DNA of 64,000 nucleotides from Neocallimastix lanati (nom. inval.) (GCA_016946835.1 JACVTC010000141.1:228501-292500); one strand, 5' to 3'; numbered from the stretch's first letter, positions 26,688 through 39,924 are shown. Numbers and translations: made by a program. Notes: generated by a model from the letters alone, not told the origin.

Positions 26688-27778
26688 TTAACGTTTGTAA
26701 CCGATAGTTTGAAGGAACGTCTTACGCCCTTCTTGATCTTTTTCAGTTTCTACACCAAGTGGAGTAGCACCTATATTTTATTAATTTATTTAATTATTCA
26801 TTTATTTATTTTTGTTATTAATATTATATAACATGTATTAAAAGTTCCATTAAATATTTAAATAAAAATTATTTTACTATTATTAATTATAAATTTTATG
26901 AATAAATAATAAAAAAATTACCATCAATAACACCCATGATACCACGGTTACCGTTATTATTAATAGCAACAACAACGTCAAGTGGATTAGCAGTAGCGCA
27001 GTAAATCTATTATTAAATTATTCATTTAAAATTCAAAATAATAATTTTAAAAATTATTAAAATATGAAATAAAAATCAATAAAAATTTATTAATATTCAT
27101 ACTCTGCAAACTTCACTGCAATTCTTAACAGCATTTAATACATTGATTGGGAAAGCATTCTTCAAAAAAATAATGAAAGAATGACCACATGCAATTTTCT
27201 TTGCATTCTTTATTGCTAAATCAATTAATTCTTGATCATTACCATCAAATCTAATAAGACGGTCACTATTTGGATATTTAATTATATATATAAATATATT
27301 AAAATACAAAAAAATACTTATTAGTATATTACTTTATTTCAATTATAAAATTAATTACAAAGTAAGATTAATATTAAATATATGTATATCAAAAATTTAT
27401 ATTTAATAAATATAAATTTTCCTTTAATATAATAATATTAATTAATAAAATTAATTATTTCTTATACAGATATAAGAAATTTATTAAATAATCTAATAAA
27501 ATATAGACTATATAAATTATAAAATTATATTTATAATAGTCATTATTAAAAAAAATATAACAATAATGTAAATAAAAACATATGAAGATTTTTCATTTTA
27601 ATATTAAAAGAAATATTTACCCAGAGGCTTCACAGAAAGCTAAACCGAACTTAATAGTCATTGAAGATTGAATTAAGATTTCATATAAATCTTCAACAGT
27701 CTTAATGAAGTGAGATTGTCCAAGAATTAAATTAAGTTCTTCTGGATTTTCTACTGTAACAGTTTGAATTTCAACCAT
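26688..27778 (-). CDS. Adenosine-specific kinase (PF04008-type, prokaryotic family)
   Basis: Four exons on the minus strand: 27778-27621, 27265-27103, 27006-26922 and 26770-26688, giving 162 residues. This equals the usual archaeal/bacterial length (about 160). Diagnostic blocks in order are [18 protein letters not shown] at about 16-33, [31 protein letters not shown] followed by [24 protein letters not shown], and a closing R-K-x-F-L-x-x-I-G-Y-K. The family is named adenosine-specific kinase after an archaeal structure; its reaction in fungi is unproven. It is otherwise mostly prokaryotic, so horizontal gain followed by intron gain is the simplest reading and fits anaerobic gut fungi. No signal peptide or membrane segment is present, so it should be cytosolic. 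It stands alone in AT-rich flanks. A small open frame on the opposite strand over exon 4 is an artefact. Confidence 0.92.
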
Positions 27779-28466
27779 TTTCATTAAATTTCAAAAAAAT
27801 TAAATTTTTTTTTTTTTTAAAAAAAAATGATAATAATAAAAATATTTTCAACTTACAGAAAAAAAATTTTGTTTTAAATAATGTATCATCAATACTATTA
27901 CATTATTAGAAATAAAAGCTGTACATTATATATATATTAATTTTTATTTTTCACTATCACTATTATTATTAATTTTCTTTTAATCATTATTTTCCTAAAT
28001 TATTCTTTTGTATTGGCGAATTATATAATTATATTTCAATAGTTTTTAAAGTTTTTTTCTAAAATTATTCATGATTATTTAATTTATATATCCATATTCA
28101 TACCGAGAAATTTTAAAAATAAAAGTTTAATAAATTTTTTTTTTTTTAATTAGTCTTTATTTTAGTTTCTTTTTTTTTTTTTTTTTTTTTTTTTTAATTG
28201 TATATACTGAATAATAAAACAAAATAAAAATAAATAAAAACATATATTATTACTATCATAAAACTAAACATAAATTATACCTTATTTAAAATATTTAAAA
28301 ATAATTTTTCTACATAAAAAATTTATGTTTAAAGAAAAAGAAATAATTAAACATTTAATATCAATTTTAATTTTAAATTAAATTTCTAGTCAAGTTTCAT
28401 TGAATATTATTTAATTATTTTCTGAATATAGGTGAATTAATAAATATATATATATAGAATATAGAT
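27779..28466. other. Divergent intergenic region between kinase and TTLL genes
   Basis: No gene is seen. It should hold both promoters, since the kinase is transcribed leftward and the TTLL gene rightward. It includes poly-T at about 28170-28195 and a short A/T palindromic stretch. No specific motif can be named. Confidence 0.45.
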
Positions 28467-30694
28467 ATGAATAAAATACATTTACCAAGTATAAATTCAT
28501 CTGAAAATAATAAAATCAGTAATATCATTAATTCATATCCAAAAAATATCAAAAAATATAAAGAATATAATAATCACCATGTAGATAAACCAAAATTTTA
28601 CTATAAAATATCAGAAAAAGGACCAACTCTTTTAAAAAGTATTTTACAAGAAAGAGGTAATAAAATGAAATTTTTATTATATTTTTATTATATAATTGTC
28701 TTTAAAATTATATCAAACCATAATTCATTTTTACTATATATTTTATTATTACTTCTCATTAACAATTGTTATATATATATATATAAATATTTCCGGAAAT
28801 ATATTAATTATATAATAATATTAATATTAATAATAAAGGATGGGAAGAATATGTAGAAAATGAATCACCATGGTGGAACTTATGGTGGCAGGGAAAAAGA
28901 TATAGGAAAATTGATTATGAAAATTGTAAAAACTATCAACGTCTTAATCATATTTCTTTACCAAGAAATACATGGATAACAAAAAAAGTATAAAAATAAT
29001 TTATATTAAGCAAAAGAAAAAATATTACTATATAAAATAAAAAATTAAAAAATAAAAAATAAAAAAATAAAAAATAAAATAAAATAAAATAAAAATTTAA
29101 AAATTAAAAATTAAAAATTTAAAATAAAAAAAAAAAAAAAAATAAAGAATGATAAAAATAATTATTTATAAATAAATAAATTAATAATAAATTAACATAA
29201 TTATTCTTTTTTTTTTTTTGTTTTTTTTGTAAAGGATGCATTATTTCGATTGTTAAGAATGCTTAAAGGAAGTTATGGTTCATGTTATAATTTCTTTCCA
29301 AAAACTTTTATATTACCAACAGAATATTTATCATTTATAAAATATTATTCAGAAGATCGTGAAAAAAAAATCAATGTAACCTTATCAAAAAAATAGAAGA
29401 AAAAAAAAAAGTTTTCAATAATTAATTTAATTAATTTATTATTTATTTATTTATTATTCATTTATTTATTTATTATGTATTAATTTATTTATTATTTATT
29501 ATTTATTTATTTATTTATTATTTATTATTTATTGATTTATTGATTTATTTATTTATTATTGATTTATTTATTGATTTATTGATTTATTGATTTATTGATT
29601 TATTGATTTATTGATTTATTGATTTATTGATTTATTGATTTATTTTTAACCTATCCCAGAGTATATGGATATGTAAACCAACTGATTTATCTCGTGGAAG
29701 AGGAATATTTATAATAAAGTCTTTAAATGAATTAACATATAACAATAGGTATAATGTCATTAAATTAAAATATAAAATTAAAGATTAATCAATCAAAATA
29801 ATAAATTATATATAGATATTTCACCTAAAATATTTAATAATATATTTATATTTAATTTATAAACAATAGGATTGTTCTTCAAAGATATATTAGAGATCCT
29901 TTATTAATTTCAGGATATAAATTTGATCTTCGATGGTATGAATAAAATTATACAACACTTATAAAATATATTATCTATTTATACATACATATATATATTA
30001 TATTAATAATTATATGTCATTAAATAAAAATATATATTTAATATATTTATATAATTGTTTTTATATAATTCACATTATATATATTATATTATTTTTATTA
30101 ATCAAATTTTAAAAAATTAAATATTTAAATAATTCAGTTATGTAATGATTAAAGGAACATATCCTTTAAATATATATTTATATGAAGAAGGATTAGCAAG
30201 ATTTGCAACAGTAATATTATTAAATTAATTATATATATAGAATATTAATTAATACTAACATAATCAATAAAAAAAACAATTATTTAAATTAAAATAAATT
30301 TAATAAAAAAATAAAAATAAAATATATATATATATATATATTTACATATATACACATAAATTATTACATAAGAATAAATATGATACAGATGATATAACAA
30401 ATGTATTTTCGCATTTAACAAATACATCAATAAACAAATTGAGTCCAGAATTAAATAGTACAAAAGAAAAAGTAGGACCAGGATGTAAATGGTCATTAAA
30501 AAAATTAAGAAATTATTTTAAAGAAAATAATATTAATTTTGAAATTATTTGGAATAAGTAAATTTTTAAATAATAACTTTATATATATATATTATAATAG
30601 TAATAAATACTAACTAATTAAATTTTATTATTATTATTGTTGTTGTTATTGTTGTTAATATTATTATTATTATTATTATATTATTATTATTATA

Positions 30695-30745
<51 letters not shown>

Positions 30746-30995
30746 TTATATAAATTTTAAACTATATCAACGATATAAAATTAATAAGAATAAAAGCAAT
30801 TATCATTTTAACTTTATTACCTGCAATATATGAAGCAAAAGATGACAATAGTCAATGTTTTGAACTATTTGGTTTTGATATCATTATTGAAAAATCATTA
30901 AAACCATGGCTATTGGTAAATTTAATACATTTTAATCAAATATAAAATGAAATTATATTATACCATATATTAAGTTAAATATATATATATTAAAT

Positions 30996-31063
<68 letters not shown>

Positions 31064-31497
31064 TGTGTGTAATTAGGAAGTAAATTTAAGTCCAGCATTA
31101 AATAATGAATGCAATATAGATACTGTTGTTAAAACTGTATAGTCTAACCTAATAATTAATAATAATAATAATATGAAATGAATATTAATATTAATAATAT
31201 TAATTTTAATTTCAATTATCTTAACAAAGGCATTATTAAACGATGTAGTTAATTTATTGGAGATTGAAAATATCGAATATTTGAAATTAGCTCAAAAAGA
31301 TGCCAATGAATATGTAATTTTTTAATAATTACAATTTTCATTAATTATTTGGTTTTCATAAATTATTAATAATAATCATTAAAAATATAGAATAATCATA
31401 TCAAATATGGAAATAGATTTTCAGTAACAAATAATCATAATGAATTCATTTCAAATAAAAAAGGTTTATATTGATATTTTAAATATTTCATATTCAT

Positions 31498-31540
<43 letters not shown>

Positions 31541-31967
31541 AATATATATTAATTACAAACCTATATATATATATATAGAAAATAAAAAGAAAATTCCAAT
31601 TTCAGAAGCAAAGGAAGAAATTGGTAACTTCAAGAAAATTTTTCCATTTAATACAGTTACAAAAACCATGTTTCCTAAAGAACAATTAAGAACAGTAATG
31701 ATAAAAGAATGTTTTTATTTATAATTCATTATAAATTTGATAATTAATTATATATTAATTGTATAAACTTGTTAAATATCTTATTCTATATTACATAATA
31801 TATAAATAAAAATTATTTAGGACTATATGCATACAATGATTAAAGAAATAAAAAAGAAATATTTAAATCAAAGTCACAAAAACGAATCATATTCATGTTC
31901 AAATACTTTAACGATTTCAAATAATAGTTCAAAATCAAATATTTCATTTTCAAATAGAACAAAATGA
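28467..31967 (+). CDS. Tubulin-tyrosine-ligase-like (TTLL) glutamylase/glycylase family protein
   Basis: Thirteen exons: 28467-28656, 28839-28987, 29235-29375, 29660-29748, 29870-29935, 30138-30210, 30373-30557, 30789-30915, 31077-31136, 31230-31313, 31391-31463, 31579-31694 and 31821-31967, giving 499 residues. TTL-family ATP-grasp motifs appear in order: W-W-N-L-W-W-Q-G, N-x-F-P-K-T-F-I-L-P-x-E-Y, WICKPTDLSRGRGIF (about 163-177), V-L-Q-R-Y-I...YKFDLR, Y-E-E-G-L-A-R-F-A, HLTNTSINK, then F-E-L-F-G-F-D-I-I-I and PWLLEVNLSPAL at about 337-348 (Mg/ATP site). The pattern is closest to TTLL2-type enzymes, which add glutamate to tubulin tails on axonemes. Acceptor Glu or Gly specificity cannot be told from sequence. 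Intron 8 carries a poly-T plus (GT)10 tract at its acceptor. The donor of exon 11 (GTTTAT) is weak, so that junction is the least certain. Confidence 0.9.
31007..31070. repeat. Poly-T followed by (GT)10 at a splice acceptor
   Basis: About 44 T then ten GT dinucleotides end at 31070. The TTLL exon 9 acceptor (AATTAG) follows immediately. It acts as an extreme pyrimidine tract. Confidence 0.9.
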
Positions 31968-32699
31968 TTAATACAAATAATAAATAATTATTATAATTAA
32001 ATATTAAATATTAATTATTAATTATTAATTATTAATTATTAATAAATAATGGTAATAAAATTTTAAAGTGTATTTAATTAAATAAAATATTTATTTAATA
32101 TACACCTATTTAATACCTATATTCTTAATATAATAATATTTTATATTTTTATATAGTAAAAAAATATTATTATTACTAAGAATAATTAAAATATATATAA
32201 AATATTATTTTGTTATAAATATTTTTGTTTAAAATATGTCATATTATTTATATTTATTATAAATTTTTTTTTATCAGAAATAAAATATATAATAGTATTA
32301 TTAATCTATTTTTAAATAATTATTAAGATTAAATAGATATATATGTATATAAATAATTATATTTATATGTTATAATCAAATTATTTTAATATTATTTAAA
32401 ATTAAAAATTTTAGTAAGAATAAATCTATCAATTTTGGATTAGATTTTTTTTATAATACATTAACCCTTAAATGTATATATAAGATATAAAAAAGAATAT
32501 ATTAATTTTTTATATAATAAATAAAATTTATTAGGAATTAAAGTTTTTAAATCCAGAGATTTAATTTTAAAAATAATCATTTACATTTTGTTTACAAATT
32601 AAAAAAGTTAATATTAAAGTAAAAAAGTATAATTTTTAAAGGATATAAAAATTTAATGAAATAAAAATAAAATAAAAAGTTAAACTTTATATTTTAAAA
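31968..32699. other. Intergenic region between TTLL and SAS-6-like genes
   Basis: No gene is seen. A short tandem TAATTAT array lies at about 32005-32042. The rest is A/T and should hold the TTLL 3' UTR and the next promoter. Confidence 0.45.
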
Positions 32700-34275
32700 A
32701 TGTTATCACATAATTATTATAAGAAAAGTGCTGCGTCGTATAATAATAAAAATAATAATAAACATTATATTCAAACCATAGAAGATCCATTTATTATTCG
32801 GGATCAAATAAGTATTCCAATTACTTCAAGACATAAAGAACCAAACCCTGAAAGATATGGTAATACAGTTTGTGATGATTATATCGAGAACATACCAAAA
32901 TCGAAAGTGTCATACGCAAAAATATTTCCTTCATTTAGTACAAGAGAACCAGTTAATAATTTCAGAATTCAAAATGAACAAGAATTAATTAATGAAAACA
33001 ATAATATTTATATAAAAGAGTTTCCTGTTTACTTATGTATAAATAGTTTTTCCGAAAATAACGATATATTTAAAAATAAGTATAAAATGACTTTTAAAAT
33101 TGATTTTCAAGTATGCAAAAATTTAAATGATATAATAGAAGAATTTTTTTTTTTATTTAATTTTTATATACATTTTCAAACTAAATATGATAATTTTTAA
33201 TAAAAACTTTTTAAAAAATATATATTATTTTCTTTCATAAAACATCGTAATTATATTAAATTAAAGAATGAATCTTTAACTTCATTTTCATGTCTTATTT
33301 CCATTAGATGTATTGATATTGATATTTTATTTAATTATCAATATCATTTAACACCATATAGTTATCGATCTTTTATAAATAAACATATTATACCAAATGA
33401 CATAAAACAACTTGCTTCTAAAAATTTATTTATGTCATTCAAACGATATGTATTATTTTTAAAACATATGATCGATAATTGTAGTAAATCATCATCGTAA
33501 GATAAAAATCTTATCATTATTTTTTAAGAATTAATTATATATTAATTATATTATTTATTTAATAATATTAATTTTAGGGAATATAAGGCAAGAATTATAA
33601 TTCCAGAACATGGGGATAATGATATAATAAAGTTTCTTATTTCAAATCATCAAGAAGAATATATATTTTATGATATATTATCTATATTTATGTTTCGTTC
33701 TTCATTTGATAAAATTTATATAGATATAAATGACGATTATGTAAAAATTAAGGTAAGTAAATATATATATATATATATATATATTGACAATTTTTCTTAT
33801 TATCTAATATTGTTAAGTATATTTAACATATATAATAAAATTAATAAATAATATATATATTTAAATTTTAAAATCAAAAATTTATAAAAGAATTTACATA
33901 AAATAATTAAATCACAATTAGTTAGATTTGCAAATTCAATATCGATACATGCACCATCGATATATATAAAAGAATTACAACATAATAATTTATCTGTTAA
34001 TAGAGATTATAAAATGAAATCAAAAAGTTATTGGATGAGCATATTAGAAAATTGTTTTAATGATAATATAGATATAAATAATAATATAAAAAATCATGAT
34101 AATCATATAAAATTAAAATTATTTGATGATAATTCAAATTTACGTCCTTATATAATCAAACAGAAAAAGGATGAAAATGTAAATCTATCATTCAAAAATA
34201 GTTTTTCTAATAAGAAAAATAATAAGAATTATCATTTAGAACATATATTTTCTTCTGGTAATTAAAATAAATAAT

Positions 34276-34310
<35 letters not shown>

Positions 34311-35512
34311 TTTATATTTATTTTTTTATTTTTTTATTTTTTTTTATTACTATATATCATATAAATTATATTAATTAATTGAGAATTATTTTTATAATTA
34401 ATACATATTTAATTATTAATAATATATAGAATGTAAATTTCAATGTAAAATACCTGTTATTATAATTATTAATGATGATGTTTCAAGTCATTTAACAAAA
34501 AAATTTACTATTCAATTAAAACAAAAAGTATTTTTCAATTAATAAGTGAATTAAATTAACTAATATATGTTATTTTTACGAACTATTTTATTGAAAATAA
34601 ATAAATATTTTTTTTTTATTACTAATTAGGATGAAAATTATTACATTTTTATATCGGATGATAATGATTTACTATTTCATTGTGTAACTGAGGAACTTAA
34701 TGAAGATATAATGGATAATATGATGAATAAATTACATATTAGATTAATAAATAGCAAGGAATATGAAGAAAATTCTGAAAATTATGATACCAATTTAAAT
34801 AAAAACTTAATCAAATTTCCAGTAGGGGCTTTAATAGAAAAATTAATAGAAAAATGTTATAAACAGAATGAAAGGTTTTTTAATATTAATATTTATATAT
34901 ATATATATATAAATATTAATATAATATAATATTATTTAATATTAATTATATATACATATATTTATTATAATAATTTAGATATCATTGTTGTTTATATTTA
35001 GCAAATAAATCTAAAAATTTAGAATTAGTTGATTATGAAAATTTAATAAATAAAATTGATTTATTAAATTCAAATAAGTCATTAATTAATTCTAATAATA
35101 ACATTAAGACAGTGGAATCTTTTAACAATCTTAATTACGGACAATTATTTATATACAAAACGAATTCGTTTAAACATCAAATAACTTTTTTTACTAAAAT
35201 AAATATATTACCAAAAGAAATATTAGCAAAAAATATTAGGAATAAATATTTATTGCTCTCAGTAAGCATTTTTAATTATATATATAAAAAAAAAATACAT
35301 TATATTAAAATGCTTTTTTATTGATAATTTAACAAAATATATATCTATATATTCTATATATTACATAGGAGGAAATTAAAACATCTAAACTTAAAATATA
35401 TATTTTAATTGATGCTATACGAAGTCTTAATAATAATATATTTAAATATGTTGATATTCCAAATTGGTCATTAGATTATGCTAAAGGAAATCAAACAAAA
35501 AGAATTCTTTAA
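32700..35512 (+). CDS. Divergent SAS-6-like protein (two head-like domains)
   Basis: Eight exons: 32700-33110, 33267-33496, 33578-33752, 33891-34257, 34430-34527, 34630-34874, 34979-35261 and 35369-35512, giving about 650 residues. An alternative for exons 1/2 (donor after 33079, acceptor before 33308) also keeps phase and removes 24 residues. No standard domain is obvious. Two regions each resemble the N-terminal head of centriolar SAS-6. The C-terminal one shows a strand pair ending IFISDDNDLLFHC, then K-F-P-V-G-A-L-I-E-K-L-I-E-K-C (compare D-F-x-x-F-P-x-K-x-I-x-L-L-E-x-C) and a motif TNSFKH. The first, at about 33330-33760 in DNA, shows N-L-F-M-S-F-K-R-Y-V-L-F-L and a following strand-helix. 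The long coiled coil of true SAS-6 is missing. If correct it would act at basal bodies, but this is inference, and another XRCC4-superfold protein is possible. Confidence 0.55.
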
Positions 35513-35688
35513 TGAATTTAATTTTTTTTTTTCTTTAAATATTTAAATTATCTTGTTATTATCAAATTAGATTAAAAATAAAATATATTTAATAAAGTTT
35601 TATAATAAAAAATAATAAAAAAATTTATAATTATTGTATATTGTTTTATTAAATAATATATAATATATAATGTTAATAATATTTGTTT

Positions 35689-35731
<43 letters not shown>

Positions 35732-35736
35732 TTTGT

Positions 35737-35781
<45 letters not shown>

Positions 35782-35788
35782 TTTGTTT

Positions 35789-35822
<34 letters not shown>

Positions 35823-35940
35823 TTTGTTTTATAATAATAATAATAGTAATATTAATTTTAATACTAATAATATAAATTAAAACTACTTGATAATTATAGT
35901 ATATATTTATTTATATTATCTTATGTATATATATTTAATA
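35513..35940. repeat. (TAA)n arrays separated by ATTTGTTTTA
   Basis: About 35694-35860 is a higher-order repeat: runs of 10-14 TAA triplets, each introduced by ATTTGTTTTA or ATTTGTTTA, repeated three to four times. The remaining bases are A/T without genes. Confidence 0.8.
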
Positions 35941-38900
35941 TGTAATTTATTAAAGTGTATTTATATTTATGTTTTATGTAAATTAGTTAATACTTTTATT
36001 TTGTGTTGTATAAATTTATGTTAACAATCATTTTAAATATTTTAGGTATTTAACATATTTATTCATGGGATACATGTTTTTTATATAAAATATTATGTAC
36101 TATCTACTTCTCTTTTTGTTAACCATAATAATTAAGTATTATACTAAATAAATAAACAACATATACAACATATATAAGATTAAGAGTCTCATTTGTTTCT
36201 ATTCTAATATTTGAAAGTATTTTCTAAAAAACCTCATTTCTCGAAAAACTACTTTATCTAAAGACCAACGATTTCCTGGGCTTTCAAACTTCAACAAATA
36301 AAAATTTCTTAGCTCAAGCACAACCAAAACTTATAATATTAAGGAATTTTTGGAAGCTGATAGATTGGCCATTTCGCTGATGAATTCTTTATTTACGTTC
36401 CAAACAGTAATGATTCAACCAACAGAGACATTATGAATGCTATTACCAACTTAAACTTGTCAATCCCAGGTCAAGAACCTGCTCCCGTTCAAAACAACAA
36501 TATTGTACAAGCTGTTGTAGACGATAGCGCACCAGCAGATATAAATGATAATACACCACCGGCTGTTAACAATAATGTTCTAAATCCGTTATTGGATAGT
36601 AGAATCAAAAGACTAATTATTAAAGAGGCTTAGAAAATTGATGCCAAATTAATATTAATAATTAATAAAAATGTTGACAAAAAAATCTATAAGAAGATAA
36701 GTCGTCTAATTAACAGCTATTGTATTATGGAAAGCCCAAAGAAAAATAAGGTAACAACAACGCTGATATTGAGTATTGGTCTTAAAGACTCAGAAGTTTA
36801 AATATTCGATCAATCAAAAAAAATTTTTACAGAAATGGAAGAAATTGAATTAGGTATTACAAACAAAGAGAAATTAAATATCTATATAACATTTTTTCAG
36901 AATAATTACAAAAATATTGTTCGATTCGACTTGAACAGTAATCCTGATGAATACTTAGAAACTCTTAAAATAATTATCTTATCAAGGTTAATAATAATAT
37001 GAAAAATAAATATAGATATATGAAGGATAATAAAAGTTATTGTCACATATATGATGCAAACTGACAGTTAACAAAAGAATGTCCTTTTAATCTCTGAAGC
37101 AGAGAAAATAACATTAAAATCAAAATAATAACAACAAAGGGAGGTAAGACCAATAACAAGAGAAGAAATCATTAAATTATTTAATAAATTTAAGAAACAT
37201 TAATAATTATAACAATAAGAAAACATTAAAATATACCAGAAGTGAAGACTACTCTGATAATGTCAGCATTTATAGTGAACACTTTAATTTCAAAGATGCA
37301 AGAGCATTAATGTATCAGAGAAAACAAAATAATGAAAATATAATATAAAATATAAATTTATTGGAGATTATTCCAAATAATAATAAACATACTCATGATT
37401 TTGATGATATAAACAATAAATCAATCTATTATATTAATCATAATAAAGAAATAGCAGGTGATGTTACATAGTTTTATGATACAAGTGTAAGCGAATATGT
37501 AGCAAATGATTAATCTTTAATTATGAACTTCAAATATGAATCAATAAAATTGTGTTGTGATGTGTAAATGGTTCGATTTACCAATTTGAAGGAAATGAAA
37601 CGTATAAAAAGTTTCATAAAATAAACATTAAGCTAGAAAAAGTATTATTTTCTCAAATTTTAACAGAAATCTTATTGGTCATATAGAACTTGCAAATTTT
37701 GGATTTATTTTATCAATTAACTCTTCTGATAGAGAAAAAGCAAGATTAAAAATTATGGGATAAGAATAAAAATAATCTATGTACTTTTTTATTATTGAAG
37801 TCTAATCAATTTCTTATTAAAGCACAAAATTTCAATAGAACTAAACAAATAAGAAATGATATAATGCAAATAAGAAAATTAGATCATAAAAGTATTGGAA
37901 TATGGCATAGAAGATTAAGCCATTTTTATCAAAGTAATTTACCTAAATATCTAGACCTACATAATATAAAAATTCTTCCATGCATAGACTGCAAAATTTC
38001 TTGAGGAGGGGATCTCATAAAGGAGAAACTCCAAGACAAAAGAACACCTGGAAATAATCACTTCAGATATTTCTGGGCAGTATAGCCTATCTATTAATAA
38101 CAAGAAATACTTCCTCACAATGATGGATGAATTTTCAAGAAAAGTCTTAATATTTAAACTCAAATCAAAGGGAGAATGTTCCAGATATTATAATAGAACT
38201 CTTTATTTATATAAATAATAAATTCAAGGATTATACAATAAAAATATTTAAACTTGATATAGGAAAAGAATATAAAATCAAAAAGTTAAATAAATATTAT
38301 AAAGAAAATAACATTGAAAAAGCGTATTCTCCTTCTTATTGCACAGAAATAAATGGAAAAGGTAAAAAAAAAATAATAATACACTTAAAAATTTAGTAAA
38401 AACACTCATATATTAGACTAAGTTATTAGAAAACTTTTAGAATTCTGATTGTCTTAATTATCCTCTCAGTAAAGATATTTATGTCGCTATTCCTAAAGGC
38501 GATATAAAGTTTAGGAGGTGATACTGGAGACTTAAGAAAGCCTTATATGGGCCTTAAACGATCTAGTAGGCAATGATGTGAAACAATAAAAATTTTTTAA
38601 TTAAAAATAATAATTAAATAAATAAAAACCAAACAACACATATTCAAACATACAATACATAATAAAATAAAATGTATAATTGAACTCTTCGTGATTATTG
38701 CAGGAGAAATAAAATACACCAAAGATATAATATCAAAAATTAAAATAAAATTTAAAGTATTGAATTGCAGATCAATCGAGTATATTTTAGGAATTGAAGT
38801 GGAAAAATAAAATAATAATTATATAATTTCTCAGAAAAGTTTTATTGAAAATATGCTAGATAAATTCAACATAAGCAATACTTGAAAAAGAACAACATCT

Positions 38901-39028
38901 TGCTCAGGAGAAAACGGTAATTTATAAAAGTATATTTTTTATATTTATTTTTTATGTAAATTAGTTAATACGTTTATTTTTTGTTGTATAAATTTATGTT
39001 AATGGTCATTTTAAATATTTCGTGTAAT
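35941..39028 (+). mobile_element. Dead Ty1/copia retrotransposon between LTR pieces
   Basis: Related A/T-rich ends occur at about 35941-36048 and 38918-39028, sharing TAAATTAGTTAATAC and TTGTATAAATTTATGTTAA at nearly the same spacing. They are taken as LTR pieces. Between them are decayed gag-pol frames. Gag starts at about 36433 (MNAITNLNLSIPGQ, Pro/Asn-rich). A zinc-knuckle relic with N-L-T-K-E-C near 37040-37090 follows. A GAG-pre-integrase motif (W-H-R-R-L-S-H, then L-P-C-I-D-C) lies at 37890-38000. Integrase core follows (T-S-D-I-S-G-Q, T-M-M-D-E-F-S-R) at 38050-38330, then RT pieces (A-I-P-K-G-D; L-K-K-A-L-Y-G) near 38490-38560 and S-Q-K-S-F-I-E-N-M-L near 38830. Many stops are present. 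RNase H is missing, cut by the 3' LTR piece. GATTAAGAGTCTCATTT at 36178 follows the 5' LTR. Confidence 0.8.
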
Positions 39029-39179
39029 TTGTAAATATGTAACAAATTTACAATATATATCAATTAATACTAATTATACTAATAATATTAAAAATATTAC
39101 TATTATTATTACTATAACTAGAAATAATAACACTAATAATTTGAATGTTTATAATGATATTAATATATATATTTAATAG

Positions 39180-39588
39180 AAGTAATAATGTTTATAATTT
39201 AGCAGGTGAATATATTATGAAAAATTTAATCGAATAAACACCTAAAAAAATTAATATTTTACGACATTTTATGGACAATATTAAATATTTTATTAATGAT
39301 ATTTTTTTATTTACTTTTATATCTTATCCAATATTTCTTAACATTTGTTTTTATTCATTTAACTCAAAGATATTACAATAAAGTAATAAATCATTTATGA
39401 CAAAAAAACATTTTATCAACTTTTATATAATAGACAATTAAATCGACAAAAAGAAAAAATTTAAACTAAATATGAATTTCACCAATTATGTTGTATTTGT
39501 CGAGAAGAATATGAATAAAATGAAAAAATAATAATTCTATTATGCAATCATTTAATTCACAAAAAATGATCCATACATAATATATACC

Positions 39589-39600
<12 letters not shown>
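39180..39600 (+). pseudogene. RING-H2 finger membrane-protein pseudogene
   Basis: In one frame at about 39480-39575, C-C-I-C-R-E-E-Y-E, then L-L-C-N-H-L-I-H-K-K with a TGA where the next zinc Cys should stand, then I-H-N-I-Y-L. This is the RING-H2 pattern C-x2-C ... C-x-H-x2-H-x2-C. TAA replaces an expected Gln after E-Y-E. Upstream in another frame (about 39250-39360) is a hydrophobic segment (FLFTFISYPIFLNICFYSF) like a membrane anchor. At least two in-frame stops and one frame change make it non-functional. A 36-nt poly-A follows. RING-H2 proteins of this layout are E3 ubiquitin ligases. Confidence 0.6.
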
Positions 39601-39631
<31 letters not shown>

Positions 39632-39924
39632 TATTGATAATTGGTTTTTATACTTTAATAATAAAAGAATAATAATATTAATTAAAAACAATAATCACTT
39701 TAGTTTAGTTTAATATTAAATAAATATTAAATAAACTCATAAGAAAATAAAAATAAAAATAAAAATAAAAATAAAAATAAAAATAAAAATAAAAATAAAA
39801 ATAAAGAAAATAATTATTTCCTTGTTTATTATTAAATATTTTTATTTATGTTTTACAATATTAATTTTTTTATTTATTTAATTTTTTTTTTTAGAAGTGA
39901 ATTTGTTTTAAAGATTTAATTTTA

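Noticed and set aside
26616-26831. 71-codon plus-strand open frame
   Set aside because: It overlaps exon 4 of the adenosine-specific kinase on the other strand, which is supported by homology.
36433-36633. 66-codon frame as a host gene
   Set aside because: Its position and Pro/Asn-rich composition after an LTR, followed by zinc-knuckle and integrase relics, mark it as the gag start of the dead copia element.
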